Assembly (NCBI RefSeq): GCF_001043975.1
Contig: NZ_LABY01000119.1
Location: forward strand, 1 to 45,760
DNA: 45,760 bases
Source of the DNA: Methylobacterium variabile
GTDB taxonomy: Bacteria; Pseudomonadota; Alphaproteobacteria; Rhizobiales; Beijerinckiaceae
Direction of reading: 5' to 3'
Of this stretch, positions 7,917 through 16,350 are shown piece after piece. The notes beneath the pieces are model-generated. The model saw only the letters and a list, made by a program, of their open reading frames with translations, was not told the DNA's origin and ran no database searches. A program made the translations under genes and the position numbers. Within the stretch, counting starts at the first letter, position 1, and the number at the start of each line of letters is the position of its first letter.

Positions 7917-8681
7917 ATGACGCGCGCCATGCACACCTCTCCGCCCGCGACCCCGGACGCCGTCGTCACCCTGCGCGACGTCCACAAGAGCTTCGGGCCC
8001 CTCAAGGTGCTCGACGGGGTGTCCTTCGAGGTGCCGCGCGGGACGGTGACGGCGATCATCGGCCGCTCGGGCTCGGGCAAGTCCACGGCCCTGCGCTGCA
8101 TCGACCGCTTCGAGACGATCGACCGGGGCGAGATCCGGGTCTGCGGCCACGCCGTCCACGATCCGGCCCTCGACCTGCGGCGCCTGCGCCAGGACGTCGG
8201 CATCGTCTTCCAGAGCTACAACCTGTTTCCGCACCTCACCATCGAGGAGAACATCACCCTCGCGCCGACCGCGGTGAAGGGCCTGGCCCGCGCGGAGGCC
8301 CGCGCCCGCGCCGCCGAGGTGCTCGCGAAGGTCGGGCTCGGCGACAAGCTCCAGGCCTATCCCGAGCAGCTGTCCGGCGGGCAGCAGCAGCGGGCCGCGA
8401 TCGCCCGCTCCCTCGCCATGCAGCCGAAGGTGATGCTGTTCGACGAGGTGACCTCGGCCCTCGACCCGGAGCTGACCGGCGAGGTCCTGCGGGTCATCGA
8501 GGCGCTCGCCGCATCGGGCATGACGATGGTCATGGTCACGCACGAGATGGGGTTCGCCCGCGGCATCGCCGACGAGGTGGTGTTCATGCATCGCGGCCGG
8601 GTCCACGAGCGGGGCCCCGCCGCGATGCTGGCCGCCCCGACCACCCCGGAGCTCGCCCAGTTCGTGGGCTCCGGCCTTTGA
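7917..8681 (+). CDS. ABC importer ATPase, polar amino-acid (GlnQ/HisP) type
   Basis: This 254-residue ATPase energises the importer encoded by the flanking permease and binding-protein genes. Walker A is G-R-S-G-S-G-K-S-T (about residue 48) and the Q-loop lies in [10 protein letters not shown]. The signature is L-S-G-G-Q-Q-Q-R. Walker B is [15 protein letters not shown], the form usual for amino-acid importers, and the switch histidine is in V-T-H-E-M. ATG 7917 touches its ribosome binding site, so ATG 7929 is a possible alternative start. Confidence 0.92.
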   Translation: MTRAMHTSPPATPDAVVTLRDVHKSFGPLKVLDGVSFEVPRGTVTAIIGRSGSGKSTALRCIDRFETIDRGEIRVCGHAVHDPALDLRRLRQDVGIVFQSYNLFPHLTIEENITLAPTAVKGLARAEARARAAEVLAKVGLGDKLQAYPEQLSGGQQQRAAIARSLAMQPKVMLFDEVTSALDPELTGEVLRVIEALAASGMTMVMVTHEMGFARGIADEVVFMHRGRVHERGPAAMLAAPTTPELAQFVGSGL

Positions 8682-8729
8682 ACCAAGAACCATGACGCCA
8701 ACAACGACAACGCAACCTGGGAGATGATC

Positions 8730-9521
8730 ATGGGACGCCCGCTCCTCGCCGCACTCGTCGCGGCCGCCACGCTCGCCGGGTCGCACGGCGCCGCCCGCGC
8801 CGACCTCCTCGACGATGTCACGAAGGCCAAGAAGATCCGGGTCGCCACCGACCTCGCGATCCCGCCCTCGGGCATGATCGACGCGAACCTGAAGCCCGTC
8901 GGCTCGGACGTCGAGACCGCACAGCTCCTCGCCAAGGACCTCGGCCTTGAGCTCGAGTTCGTCCAGACGACCGGGGCGACCCGCATCCCGAACGTCCAGA
9001 CGAACAAGGCCGACCTCATCATCTCGACGCTCTCCGTCACCCCCGAGCGCGCGAAGGTGATCGACTTCACCAAGCCCTACGCGGCGCTGCAATCGGTCGT
9101 CGGCTGCCTGAAGTCGCTGGAGGCGAAGGACTGGCCCGACCTGAAGGGCAAGACGATCGCGGTGTCGCGCGGGACGACGCAGGACACCGCGCTCAGCAAC
9201 ATGCGGGACCGCGACCTGCGCCTCTCGCGCTACGAGGACGACGCGACGATGGTGACCGCGGCGGTGTCGGGCCAGGCGGACTGCGTCGCGACCTCGGCCA
9301 CGATCGTCAACCAGATCGGCGCGAAGAACCCCGCCCGCGCCTTCGAGCCGAAGGTGCCGATCACGACGTTCGACCTCGCGATGGGCGTCCGCAAGGGCGA
9401 GGCGCGGTTCGTCGAGGCGCTCAACGCCTGGATCGTCACCAACCTCAAGAACGGCAAGCTCAACGCGATCTACAAGAAGTATCACGGCGCCGACCTGCCG
9501 CCCGAGATGCGCGGCTCGTGA
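8730..9521 (+). CDS. ABC importer periplasmic binding protein, SBP family 3
   Basis: This 263-residue protein captures the solute for the importer just upstream. A Sec signal peptide covers about residues 1-24, ending A-A-R-A before D-L-L-D-D. The mature part follows the family 3 pattern: I-R-V-A-T-D near the start, L-E-L-E-F-V-Q, and D-L-I-I-S-T-L-S-V-T-P-E-R in the first lobe. ATG 8730 is preferred over 8724 because the CTGGGAG site lies 7 nt upstream. Family 3 proteins usually bind polar amino acids or opines, yet the genes after it are sugar-phosphate enzymes, so the ligand may be a sugar acid or sugar-amine. A hairpin follows the gene. Confidence 0.88.
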   Translation: MGRPLLAALVAAATLAGSHGAARADLLDDVTKAKKIRVATDLAIPPSGMIDANLKPVGSDVETAQLLAKDLGLELEFVQTTGATRIPNVQTNKADLIISTLSVTPERAKVIDFTKPYAALQSVVGCLKSLEAKDWPDLKGKTIAVSRGTTQDTALSNMRDRDLRLSRYEDDATMVTAAVSGQADCVATSATIVNQIGAKNPARAFEPKVPITTFDLAMGVRKGEARFVEALNAWIVTNLKNGKLNAIYKKYHGADLPPEMRGS

Positions 9522-9544
9522 CGCGGCGCCTGCCGGCCAACCTC

Positions 9545-9568
9545 GACCGCGGCGGCAAGGCCGCGGTC
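9545..9568 (+). terminator. Hairpin after the binding-protein gene
   Basis: A perfect 9-bp stem (GACCGCGGC / GCCGCGGTC) with a 6-nt loop lies between the binding-protein gene and the isomerase gene. There is no T-tract. Hairpins in this position often protect upstream mRNA so that binding protein is made in excess over the downstream enzymes. Confidence 0.45.
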
Positions 9569-9591
9569 CGCCACCAACGGAGCGAAGTGAC

Positions 9592-10038
9592 ATGCGGCTC
9601 GTGATCGGATCGGACCATGCCGGCTGGATGCTCAAGGGAGCCGTGGTCGACCACGTGCGCGCCCTCGGGCACGAGGTCATCGACGTCGGCTCGTTCGACG
9701 ACCAACCCGTCGACTTCCCCGACATCGCCCGCGAGGTCGCCCGCAAGGTGACCTCGGGCGAGGCCGATCGCGGCCTCATGGTCTGCGGCACCGGCGTCGG
9801 CGCCTCGATCGCGGCGAACAAGATGAAGGGCATCCGCGCCGCGGTGTGCCACGACATCCACTCGGCGCACCAATGCGTCGAGCACGACGACGTCAACGTC
9901 ATGTGCATCGGCGCCCAGATCGTCGGGCCCTGGCTCGCCAAGGACCTGATCGCCTCCTACCTCCAGGCCGAGTTCTCCACCGACGCGGATTTCCGCCGCC
10001 GGGTCGAGAAGCTGCACGCCATGGACGCCGAGGGCTGA
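9592..10038 (+). CDS. RpiB/LacAB-family sugar-phosphate isomerase
   Basis: This 148-residue protein has full RpiB-family length and motifs: G-S-D-H-A-G at residues 6-11, the catalytic-cysteine motif C-G-T-G-V-G-A-S-I-A-A-N-K starting at Cys65, and H-D-x6-C-V-E-H-D-D-V-N-V near residue 90-103. The family interconverts aldose and ketose phosphates, for example ribose 5-phosphate with ribulose 5-phosphate, or tetrulose phosphates in erythritol and threonate pathways. It is followed by a PfkB kinase, so kinase then isomerase is the natural reaction order. The assignment to a specific sugar is not possible from sequence alone. Confidence 0.88.
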   Translation: MRLVIGSDHAGWMLKGAVVDHVRALGHEVIDVGSFDDQPVDFPDIAREVARKVTSGEADRGLMVCGTGVGASIAANKMKGIRAAVCHDIHSAHQCVEHDDVNVMCIGAQIVGPWLAKDLIASYLQAEFSTDADFRRRVEKLHAMDAEG

Positions 10039-10048
10039 GCATCGGTTC

Positions 10049-10069
10049 CGCCGGCCGCGACGGCCGGCG
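10049..10069 (+). terminator. Intergenic hairpin between isomerase and kinase genes
   Basis: CGCCGGCC and GGCCGGCG pair perfectly around GCGAC. No T-tract follows, so this is probably an mRNA-stability or attenuating hairpin rather than a full terminator; the kinase gene continues in the same direction 47 nt later. Confidence 0.35.
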
Positions 10070-10115
10070 CAAGAGATGGCTCCAGACAAGACACGGTTCC
10101 AGGGAGGACGTGACG

Positions 10116-11033
10116 ATGATCGTCGTCTTCGGCTCGATCAACGTCGATCTCGTGGCCGAGGTCGCGGCGATCCCGTGCCCGGGCGAGACGGTGCTGGCGC
10201 CGGGCTACGCGACCCTGTTCGGCGGCAAGGGCGCGAACCAGGCGGTCGCGGCGGCGCGGGTCTCGGCGCCGAGGCGGGTGGCGATGGTCGCCCGCGTCGG
10301 CGACGACGCCTTCGGCCGGATGTGCCGGGACAACCTCGCCGCCAACGGGGTCGACGTCGCCGGCGTGACCACCGGCCCCGAGGCGACGGGCTGCGCCTTC
10401 ATCACGGTGGACGCGCAGGGCGAGAACGCCATCACCGTGGCGAGCGGCGCCAACGCCGCGCTCGGCGAGGCCGCGTTCCCGGAGGACGCCGCGCTAACGA
10501 CGCTGATCCTCCAGATGGAGGTGCCGCTCGCCGCCTGCTTGAGCGCGGCGCGGCGGGCGCGGGCGGCGGGCGGGCGCGTGGTCTGGAACCTCGCGCCCGT
10601 GCCCGCAACCCTCGATCCGGGCGACCTGCGCGCGCTGCTGGCCGTGACGCACGTCCTCGTCGTCAACGAGCACGAGGCCCGCGCCGCGGCCGCATGCCTC
10701 GGACGGCCGGAGGCCGACGGCGAGGCCGCCGCCGGGCTCCTGGCCGAGGCGGGCGGGGTGACCTGCGTCGTCACGGCGGGCGCCCGCGGGGCATTCGCGG
10801 CCCACCCGGACGGCACGCGGATCGCGGCCGCCGCGGCGCCGATCCGGCCGGTCGACACGACGGGGGCGGGCGATACCTTCGTCGGCATCCTCGCCGCCGC
10901 CCTCGACGACGGACGCGCCTGGCCGGCGGCTCTGGCCCGGGCCTGCCGGGGGGCGTCCCTGGCCTGCCTCGCTCCCGGCGCGCAGGCGGCCATGCCGAAT
11001 GCGCAGACGCTGGATTCCGGCGAGGCCGGCTGA
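10116..11033 (+). CDS. PfkB-family (ribokinase-like) sugar kinase
   Basis: This 305-residue kinase has the N-terminal ribokinase signature G-G-K-G-A-N-Q-A-V-A-A-A-R-V (about residues 37-50) and the C-terminal D-T-T-G-A-G-D-T-F-V-G, which holds the catalytic aspartate and anion hole. N-E-H-E-A near residue 189 resembles the N-x2-E motif that binds Mg/ATP. Ribokinases phosphorylate ribose at O5, but related enzymes act on tetrulose, deoxyribose and other sugars. The start ATG 10116 has AGGGAGGA upstream. With the RpiB-like isomerase it would feed a pentose- or tetrose-phosphate into central metabolism. It is the last gene of the operon and is convergent with the LysR gene at 11067. Confidence 0.88.
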   Translation: MIVVFGSINVDLVAEVAAIPCPGETVLAPGYATLFGGKGANQAVAAARVSAPRRVAMVARVGDDAFGRMCRDNLAANGVDVAGVTTGPEATGCAFITVDAQGENAITVASGANAALGEAAFPEDAALTTLILQMEVPLAACLSAARRARAAGGRVVWNLAPVPATLDPGDLRALLAVTHVLVVNEHEARAAAACLGRPEADGEAAAGLLAEAGGVTCVVTAGARGAFAAHPDGTRIAAAAAPIRPVDTTGAGDTFVGILAAALDDGRAWPAALARACRGASLACLAPGAQAAMPNAQTLDSGEAG

Positions 11034-11066
11034 GCCCCGATCGCCTCCGCCGCCCGGCTGGCGTGG

Positions 11067-12011
11067 TCAGGCCCTCGTGCCGCTCCGCTCCGCCGCATCG
11101 CGCTGCCAGGCGGGGGGCTCCTGCGAGAAGGCGTCCTCCAGGAAGTCGAGGAAGACGCGGATCCGCTGGGTCAGGTGGCGGCGGCCGTTGTAGAGGGCGT
11201 AGATCGGGTCGGCGACGCCGCTGTGGCGGTCGGCGAGCAGCTCGACGAGCCGGCCGGCGCGCAGGTCGTCGACGATGTGGAACTCGGCGAGCCGCACGAT
11301 CCCGGCCCCGGCCCGGGCCATGGCGAGCAGCATCTGGCCGGTATTGGCGGCGACGCTCCCGGTCGGCTTGAGCCGGCGTGCGGCCCCGGCCTCGTCGCGG
11401 ACGCTCCAGATGCTCCAGGGCGCGGTCGAGGGGAAGTTCAGGCACTCGTGGGCCGCGAGGTCGGCCGGGCCCCGCGGGATCCCGCGGGCCTCCAGGTAGG
11501 ACGGGGCGGCACAGATGATCCAGCGCGTGCTGGCGAAGCGGCGCGCGACGAGCGAGGAATCGGCGAGCTCTCCGACGTGGATCGCCACGTCGATGCCGCC
11601 GTCGAGCAGGTTGCCGGGCTCCATGCTGAGGACGAACTCGAGCTGCAGGGCCGGATGCAGGCGGCGGAAGACCGGGACGAGCGGCGCGAGCTGATGCGTC
11701 GCGAAGGTCGGCATCGAGCGGATGCGCAGGGTGCCCTGCGCCGCCCGGCCGCCGAGCACGGACGCCTCCGCGTCCTCGACCGCCTCGATCGCTCGCAGGG
11801 CCGAGGTGTAGAACGCCTCCCCCTCCGCCGTCAGCGTGACGGTGCGGGCCGCCCGGTTGAACAGCGTCACCCCGAGCCGGTTCTCCAGCCGCCCGATCAG
11901 CTTGCTCACGGCCGAGGGCGTCATGGTCAGGCTGCGGCCGGCGGCCGAGAAGCCGCCGTCCTCCACCGCCCGCACGAAGACCAGCATTTCCCCGAACCGG
12001 TTCATGACCAT
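11067..12011 (-). CDS. LysR-family regulator
   Basis: This 314-residue protein has an N-terminal winged helix-turn-helix (about residues 3-62; G-G-F-S-A-A-G-R-S-L-T-M-T-P-S-A-V-S-K-L-I-G-R-L-E) and a periplasmic-binding-like effector domain (about 90-300). The sequence is of the CrgA/PecT-like branch: V-F-V-R-A-V-E-D-G-G-F-S, and an A-I-H-V-G-E-L segment in the ligand domain. The start could be 12011 or 12005; neither has a strong ribosome binding site. It is divergent from the Baeyer-Villiger monooxygenase gene, which it probably controls. Confidence 0.9.
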   Translation of the reverse strand: MVMNRFGEMLVFVRAVEDGGFSAAGRSLTMTPSAVSKLIGRLENRLGVTLFNRAARTVTLTAEGEAFYTSALRAIEAVEDAEASVLGGRAAQGTLRIRSMPTFATHQLAPLVPVFRRLHPALQLEFVLSMEPGNLLDGGIDVAIHVGELADSSLVARRFASTRWIICAAPSYLEARGIPRGPADLAAHECLNFPSTAPWSIWSVRDEAGAARRLKPTGSVAANTGQMLLAMARAGAGIVRLAEFHIVDDLRAGRLVELLADRHSGVADPIYALYNGRRHLTQRIRVFLDFLEDAFSQEPPAWQRDAAERSGTRA

Positions 12012-12028
12012 GCGAGTCTGGCCGTTCC

Positions 12029-12085
12029 TGTGAAGACGTTTCACATGTGGTTCGCAGTATGGGAAATGGAGGTTGCGTCCGCAAC
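12029..12085. promoter_or_regulatory. Candidate LysR operator region
   Basis: Two inverted repeats lie upstream of the LysR gene, on the side of the monooxygenase: TGTGAA-n5-TTCACA at 12029-12045, overlapping the palindrome CACATGTG at 12042-12049, and GTTGCG-TC-CGCAAC at 12072-12085. The rest of the gap up to 12280 shows no further structure that I can recognise. Confidence 0.4.
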
Positions 12086-12280
12086 GCGTTAGCCTCGACC
12101 GGCGCGGGCCTGCGAAGGTCCGGTCCGAGGATCCGAGCCCCGCGCGCGACGGTCACGCCATGACCGCCGCGGCTCCGCGAGGGCGGGGGACGATCCGGTC
12201 CGGCCGGGTCCCCTGCGACGCACCAACGAGACGGACCGCGCCCCGCCATGGGGACGATGTCCGACCAGGGAGAGGACGCC

Positions 12281-13915
12281 ATGGGGAATCCGCGCGCGGA
12301 GACCATCGAGGCTGAGTCGGTTCGCCGCTACGACGCGATCATCGTCGGGGCCGGCTTCTCCGGCCTGTACCAGCTGCACCTGCTGCGCGACCGGCTCGGG
12401 TTGTCGGTGCGGGTGCTGGAGGCGGCCGATGGCATCGGCGGCACCTGGTACTGGAACCGCTATCCCGGCGCGCGCTGCGATTCCGAGAGCTACTACTATT
12501 CCTACTCGTTCTCGCGCGAGCTCGAGGACGAGTGGGAGTGGAGCGAGCGCTACCCCGAGCACGGCGAGATCCGGCGCTACCTCGACCACGTCGCCGACCG
12601 CTTCGACCTGAGGCGCGACATCCAGCTTGAGACCCGCGTGACGGGCGCGGCCTACGACGAGGCGCAGAACCGCTGGACCGTCACGACGGAGAGCGGCGAG
12701 CGCGTCCAGGCGCAGTTCCTCATCACCGCCGTCGGCTGCCTCTCGACCGCGAACGTGCCGGCGATCCCCGGCCTCGAGACCTTCGCCGGCGCCTGGTACC
12801 ACACCGGCCGCTGGCCGCATGACGGCGTCGACTTCACGGGCAAGCGGGTCGGGCTGATCGGCACCGGCTCGACCGGCATCCAGGCGGCGCCGGTCATCGC
12901 CGAGCAGGCGGCCCACCTCACGGTCTTCCAGCGCACCGCCAACTACAGCGTGCCGGCCCGCAACGGCCCGATGGACGACCGCTTCAAGGCCTGGGTGCGG
13001 GAGAACTCCGCCGAGCTGCGCCGCAAGGCCCGGGAGGCGACGAACGGCCATCCGTTCGACTTTCACGACCGCTCCGCCCTCGACGTGTCGCCCGAGGAGC
13101 GCGAGGCGATCTACGAGGCGGCCTGGGAGCGGGGGGGCTTGCGCTTCCGCGCCGCCTTCCGCGACATCCTCCTCGACCCGGACGCCAACGAGACCGCCTC
13201 GGAGTTCATCCGGGCGAAGATCCGCAGCATCGTCAAGGATCCGGAGACGGCGGAGACGCTCACGCCGCGCGACCACCTGTTCGCGACCAAGCGCCCCCCG
13301 ATCGACACCAACTACTTCGAGACTTTCAACCGCGACAATGTCCGCCTCGTCAACCTCAAGGCGGCGCCGATCGAGGCGATCGTGCCGGAGGGCGTGCGCA
13401 CAAGGGACGCGACCTATCCGCTCGACATCATCGTCTTCGCCACCGGCTTCGACGCTCTGACCGGCCCGCTGCTCAAGCTGAACCTCCGCGGCCGCGACGG
13501 GATCGCGCTCCAGGACGTGTGGGCGGCGGGTCCGCGCAGCTATCTCGGCCTGCAGGTCCCGGGCTTCCCGAACCTGTTCACCATGACAGGGCCGGGCAGC
13601 CCCTCGGTGCTCACCAACATGCCGGTGGCGATCGAGCAGCATGCCGAGTGGATCGCGGGCTGCATCGCCCACCTGCGCGAGCGCGGGCTCGAGCGGATCG
13701 AGGCGACGCCGGAGGCGGCCGAGACCTGGGGCGCGGCGGTCAACGAGGCCGCCTCGGCGACGCTGCTGCCGATGGCGAGCAGCTCATGGTACCTCGGCGC
13801 CAACGTGCCGGGCAAGCCGCGGGTGTTCATGCCCTATGCCGGCGGCATGGCGCGCTACCGCGGCATCTGCGAGGACGTCGCGGCGCAGGGCTACGACGGC
13901 TTCGCCCTGCGCTGA
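12281..13915 (+). CDS. Flavin monooxygenase of the type I Baeyer-Villiger family
   Basis: This 544-residue FAD/NADPH enzyme inserts one oxygen atom into a ketone to give an ester or lactone. It has the first Rossmann motif G-A-G-F-S-G-L (about residue 25), the Baeyer-Villiger fingerprint F-A-G-A-W-Y-H-T-G-R-W-P (about residue 170-181, matching F-x-G-x3-H-x3-W) and the second dinucleotide motif G-T-G-S-T-G-I (about 198). G-G-T-W-Y-W-N-R-Y-P-G-A-R-C-D is typical of cyclohexanone and phenylacetone monooxygenases. The length is normal for the family. The start at 12281 is chosen for the GGGAGAGG site upstream; ATGs at 12248 and 12257 are possible. It precedes a liv-type importer and two SDR genes, which could supply the ketone. 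Confidence 0.92.
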   Translation: MGNPRAETIEAESVRRYDAIIVGAGFSGLYQLHLLRDRLGLSVRVLEAADGIGGTWYWNRYPGARCDSESYYYSYSFSRELEDEWEWSERYPEHGEIRRYLDHVADRFDLRRDIQLETRVTGAAYDEAQNRWTVTTESGERVQAQFLITAVGCLSTANVPAIPGLETFAGAWYHTGRWPHDGVDFTGKRVGLIGTGSTGIQAAPVIAEQAAHLTVFQRTANYSVPARNGPMDDRFKAWVRENSAELRRKAREATNGHPFDFHDRSALDVSPEEREAIYEAAWERGGLRFRAAFRDILLDPDANETASEFIRAKIRSIVKDPETAETLTPRDHLFATKRPPIDTNYFETFNRDNVRLVNLKAAPIEAIVPEGVRTRDATYPLDIIVFATGFDALTGPLLKLNLRGRDGIALQDVWAAGPRSYLGLQVPGFPNLFTMTGPGSPSVLTNMPVAIEQHAEWIAGCIAHLRERGLERIEATPEAAETWGAAVNEAASATLLPMASSSWYLGANVPGKPRVFMPYAGGMARYRGICEDVAAQGYDGFALR

Positions 13916-13988
13916 GGCCGCCCGCCGCGCGGGCGCGGGGCGTGTGCCGGAGGCATCCGGACGCCCTCATCCTCGACATCCATTGACT

Positions 13989-14007
13989 CCCCTCCGGCCT
14001 TGCCGGA
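13989..14007 (+). terminator. Hairpin between the monooxygenase and importer genes
   Basis: CCTCCGGC and GCCGGAGG pair perfectly around a 3-nt loop. It is a stable hairpin in the 184-bp gap after the monooxygenase gene. No run of T follows. The sequence after it (about 14015-14090) is unusually A-rich and may hold a separate promoter for the importer genes. Confidence 0.45.
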
Positions 14008-14099
14008 GGATCGACGAGAAAGCCGACGGACAATACAGAACAGCCGGCACAAACCCAGGGCGAAAACGCTCGGGCCATAAGATCAGGGATGGGAACCAG

Positions 14100-15368
14100 A
14101 TGGGCACGAACTCGGTCAGCGGCCGCGCGCCATCGCGCCGGCAGGTGTTGGGCGGATTGGCGGCGGGCGCCGCGATCACGGGCTTCCCGCACATCGCGGG
14201 CGCCCAGGCCAAGGCGATCCGGGTCGGGATGCCGACCATCCTGTCGGGCCGCGTCGCGATCCTCGGCACGTCGAGCCGGGCCGCGGTGCAGCTCGCCTTC
14301 CGGCAGATCAACGAGGCCGGCGGCATCGGCGGGCGCACGCTGGAGCTGGTCGACCGCGACTCCAAGGGCCGCCCCGACGAGGCCGCCAAGGTGACCCGCG
14401 ACCTCATCAACAACGACGGCTGCGAGATCATCATCGACGGCGAGGCCTCCTCCGGCGCCTTCGCGGTGCACGAGGTGATCCGCGACCTGCCGGTCCTGTG
14501 CCTGCACACCTGCTCGGAGACCTCCTCGCTCTCCGCCGACCCGAAGCTGCACGTCAAGACCGCGTTCCGCTGCGCCCGCCAGGGCATCCACGACGCGGTG
14601 GCGGGCAGCACCTACGCGGCGCGGATCGCCAAGCAGAAGGGGCTGAAGCGCTGGATGACGTGCTCGCCCGACTACGCCTACGGCCGCGACAACACCGCCG
14701 AGTTCCTCGAGTTCGCCAAGCTGTTCGAGCCCTCGATCGAGACCGTCGACCAGGTCTGGCCGAAGCTCTTCGCCCCGGACTACACCGAGAGCATCACCAA
14801 GATCCTGCAGACGAAGCCGCAGGCGGTGTACTCGGCCCTGTGGGGCGGCGACCTCGTCGCCTTCATCGAGCAGAGCAACCTCTACCGCCTGTTCGCCAAC
14901 GTCGCGATGTTCTCCGGCGGCCTCGGCGACCCGCCGGTGCTGACCGCGATCAAGCAGCTGCCGCCGGGGCTCAACACCGCCTACCGCTACAACCGCACCT
15001 ACCCGGCAAAGCCCGCCAACACCGCCTTCGCCGACGGCTTCGCCAAGATCGCGGGCCACGAGCCGACGAACTGGGCGTGGCAGACCTATCTCGGCTGCCT
15101 GTTCGTCGCCGAGGCGCTCAAGCGCACCGGCGGCCGCACCGAGGGCGCGAAGCTCGCCTCGGAGCTGAAGGGCATGGCGGTGGCCGCCCCCTTCGCGGTC
15201 GGGGAGACGATCACCATGCGCGACAGCGACCACACGATCGTCGGCTATCCCGTCGCCTGGGGCCGCACCGTGCCCAAGGCCCCCTTCGTCGAGGACTTCT
15301 CGGACGTCGACTGGGGGAAGATCGTCGAGCTCGAGACGCAGTGGAAGAAGGGCAAGGGCTACGCCTGA
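14100..15368 (+). CDS. Liv-type ABC importer substrate-binding protein
   Basis: This 422-residue periplasmic protein of the Leu/Ile/Val-binding (type I) fold starts an importer operon. The N-terminus has a twin-arginine-type signal (P-S-R-R-Q-V-L-G-G followed by a hydrophobic stretch and cleavage near A-G-A-Q-A). The mature start I-R-V-G-M-P-T-I-L-S-G is typical of the family, which handles amino acids, amides, aromatic acids and many other solutes. A strong hairpin separates it from the permease genes. The substrate is unknown; the linkage to a Baeyer-Villiger monooxygenase suggests a cyclic or aromatic compound. Confidence 0.9.
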   Translation: MGTNSVSGRAPSRRQVLGGLAAGAAITGFPHIAGAQAKAIRVGMPTILSGRVAILGTSSRAAVQLAFRQINEAGGIGGRTLELVDRDSKGRPDEAAKVTRDLINNDGCEIIIDGEASSGAFAVHEVIRDLPVLCLHTCSETSSLSADPKLHVKTAFRCARQGIHDAVAGSTYAARIAKQKGLKRWMTCSPDYAYGRDNTAEFLEFAKLFEPSIETVDQVWPKLFAPDYTESITKILQTKPQAVYSALWGGDLVAFIEQSNLYRLFANVAMFSGGLGDPPVLTAIKQLPPGLNTAYRYNRTYPAKPANTAFADGFAKIAGHEPTNWAWQTYLGCLFVAEALKRTGGRTEGAKLASELKGMAVAAPFAVGETITMRDSDHTIVGYPVAWGRTVPKAPFVEDFSDVDWGKIVELETQWKKGKGYA

Positions 15369-15391
15369 GGCGGCCCTGACCCGACCCCGTC

Positions 15392-15417
15392 GCGGCGGCA
15401 GCGCCCGCTGCCGCCGC
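15392..15417 (+). terminator. Strong hairpin between binding-protein and permease genes
   Basis: An 11-bp perfect stem (GCGGCGGCAGC / GCTGCCGCCGC) closes a 4-nt loop GCCC, 24 nt after the binding-protein stop. There is no T-tract. It may limit transcription into the permease genes or protect the upstream message. Confidence 0.5.
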
Positions 15418-15446
15418 CCCGATCCTCACGTCCGGGGAGAACCGCC

Positions 15447-16349
15447 TTGAATCTCGAGGCTCTCGTCGACTGCCTGTCCTCGGCATCGTGCGCGGTCACC
15501 CAGGTCTCGACCGGGCTGATCGTCGGGATGCTGCTTTTTCTCGTCACCTCGGGCCTGTCCCTGATCTTCGGGGTGCTCGGCATCATCAACTTCACCCACG
15601 GCGCCTTCTACATGCTGGGCGCCTACTTCGCCTTCACGGCCTACGCGCTGAGCGGGAGCTTCCTCGCCGCGATGGCCGCGGGCGCGGTCGGGGTCGGGCT
15701 GTTCGGGATGGCGTTCGAGCGCCTCATCATGAGCCGCGTCTACGGCCGGGACATCCTGATGCAGCTCCTCGTCTGCTACGCGATGATCCTGATCCTCGAC
15801 GACGGCGTGAAGCTCCTCTACGGCGGCGAGTACCGCATGATGGGCATGCCCGACGCCTTCGCCCTGCCGCCGGTCGAGATCGCCGGCGGCTTCGTGCCCG
15901 GCTACTACCTGTTCATGGTCGGCATCGCGCTCGCGGCCGGCCTCGCCCTCTGGCTCGGCATCAACGGGACGCGGCTCGGCAAGATCGTGCGGGCGCTCGC
16001 GATCAACCCGCAGATGGTCGGGGCGCTCGGCATCAACACCACGCTCCTCTACGCCGGCGTGTTCGGCCTCGGCAGCCTGCTCGCCGGCCTCGCCGGGGCG
16101 CTCGCGGCGCCGATCCGCACCCTGACGCCCGGCATGGGCCTGTCGATCCTGATCGAGAGCTTCATCGTGACGGTGATCGGCGGCATGGGCTCGATCGCCG
16201 GGGCCTTCCTCGCCGCCCTGCTCATCGGCTTCACCCGCGCCTTCGGGGCGATCGGCTTCCCGCTCTTCGTCGACGGGATGATGTTCGCCCTGATGGCGCT
16301 GGTGCTCATCGTCAAGCCGAGCGGCCTGCTCGGACGGGAGGCCGCCTGA
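15447..16349 (+). CDS. Liv-type ABC importer permease, LivH family
   Basis: This 300-residue inner-membrane permease has about eight hydrophobic segments. The family motif G-x-I-N-F-T-H-G-A-F-Y-M-L-G-A-Y lies near residue 47. The start codon is TTG at 15447, supported by GGGGAG 7 nt upstream and by alignment of the N-terminus with the family; no better in-frame ATG lies nearby. The next gene begins after 1 nt. Confidence 0.9.
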   Translation: MNLEALVDCLSSASCAVTQVSTGLIVGMLLFLVTSGLSLIFGVLGIINFTHGAFYMLGAYFAFTAYALSGSFLAAMAAGAVGVGLFGMAFERLIMSRVYGRDILMQLLVCYAMILILDDGVKLLYGGEYRMMGMPDAFALPPVEIAGGFVPGYYLFMVGIALAAGLALWLGINGTRLGKIVRALAINPQMVGALGINTTLLYAGVFGLGSLLAGLAGALAAPIRTLTPGMGLSILIESFIVTVIGGMGSIAGAFLAALLIGFTRAFGAIGFPLFVDGMMFALMALVLIVKPSGLLGREAA

Positions 16350-16350
16350 C

